A stretch of 64,000 nt of DNA from Syngnathus acus. Taxonomy: Eukaryota > Chordata > Actinopteri > Syngnathiformes > Syngnathidae. The DNA is taken from contig NC_051089.1 in assembly GCF_901709675.1 (NCBI RefSeq), positions 1,987,476 through 2,051,475 on the forward strand, given 5' to 3'. The translations under genes were made by a program, and so were the position numbers. Within the stretch, counting starts at the first letter, position 1. Each line of letters starts with the position of its first letter. Positions 63,830-64,000 of this stretch are shown here, piece by piece. The notes below the pieces were generated by a model. That model searched no databases. It worked only from the letters and a program-made list of their open reading frames with translations, and was not told the origin of the DNA.

Positions 63830-64000
63830 AGTTGAATTAAAAGCCCAAATGGTCGTCAACCTTTGGAACGGGCACAGAATCCTCTTTGGCCTTGTAAAGG
63901 ACAAACAGTGGATGGAAATTGAAAGAATGCAATCTGAAAAGGACAACACATTGAAACATGTAAAAGACTACACAGGCATTCACAATGAGCGTTTATTTAT
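63830..64000 (-). other. 3' flank and poly(A) region of a fifth GLYAT-like copy E (cut by window edge)
   Basis: This stretch repeats the 3' flanking sequence of copies B, C and D (the block beginning AAAGCCCAAATGGTCGTCAA on the plus strand) almost base for base. It ends in the same poly(A) signal region that in copy D lies about 57 bp after the stop codon. The stop of copy E should therefore fall roughly 50 bp beyond the window. Its coding part is not visible, so its integrity cannot be judged. Confidence 0.8.
63992..63997 (-). terminator. Poly(A) signal AATAAA, copy E
   Basis: Conserved hexamer at the right edge of the window, matching the copy D signal; it predicts that gene E continues beyond the window. 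Confidence 0.55.

Larger units (their letters stand above)
57190..63970 (-). repeat. Tandem duplication units of about 2.07 kb carrying the GLYAT-like genes
   Basis: The same 3'-flank landmark occurs at about 57198, 59267, 61340 and 63841, giving spacings of about 2069, 2073 and 2501 bp. The last is longer because of a roughly 0.3-kb insertion and a longer intron 3 in copy D. Within each unit the promoter side of one gene directly abuts the 3' flank of the next (shared strings such as GTTTTCCCAATGACAAAA). Copy A at the left end lacks the shared 3' flank, so it marks the edge of the unit homology. Confidence 0.85.

Overview
The window looks like nuclear DNA of a ray-finned (teleost, probably percomorph) fish. 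The signs are long intergenic stretches, many microsatellites, a tRNA-derived SINE of the type common in percomorph genomes, LINE tails, hAT-like and TTAA-type miniature transposons, and one cluster of intron-containing genes with canonical GT-AG splice sites. A syngnathid-like fish is possible from the SINE flavour, but that is a weak inference.

Region 1 to about 54,000 holds no protein-coding gene that I can support. It contains simple repeats (CA, TCTA, CTAT and CT arrays), a LINE C-terminal remnant near 11.4-11.6 kb, a SINE at 15.3-15.7 kb with two divergent SINE tails further on, LINE-like 3' fragments (8.2, 25.2 and 28.1 kb), an unrecognised decayed coding-like segment at 30.7-31.1 kb, two relatives of one hAT-like miniature element (34.9 and 52.0 kb), a 71-bp TTAA palindromic MITE (40.2 kb), and a dead Ty3/gypsy polymerase on the minus strand (45.6-46.6 kb). 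Several GC-balanced, complex stretches without repeat character are candidates for conserved non-coding elements, but this cannot be tested here.

Region 54,380 to 64,000 is a head-to-tail array of glycine N-acyltransferase family (GLYAT/GLYATL) genes, all on the minus strand. Three copies have the same five coding exons, the same intron phases and full open frames: A (275 aa), C (279 aa) and D (279 aa). Copy B has lost exons 2 and 3, its start codon and one splice acceptor, and is a pseudogene. The right edge cuts into the 3' UTR of a fifth copy, E. Units repeat at about 2.07 kb, so the 3' end of one gene nearly touches the 5' region of the next. The encoded enzymes should conjugate acyl-CoA to glycine or another amine (mitochondrial or cytosolic detoxification). 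However, the glutamate proposed as the general base in mammalian GLYAT is replaced by Cys or Gly in all three intact copies and kept only in the broken copy B. Intact copies share a nuclear-receptor-like DR3 motif about 110-120 bp upstream of the ATG. Two later insertions mark the array: an 88-bp-arm perfect palindrome with a hammerhead-like core between B and C, and a 295-bp retroelement piece between D and E.
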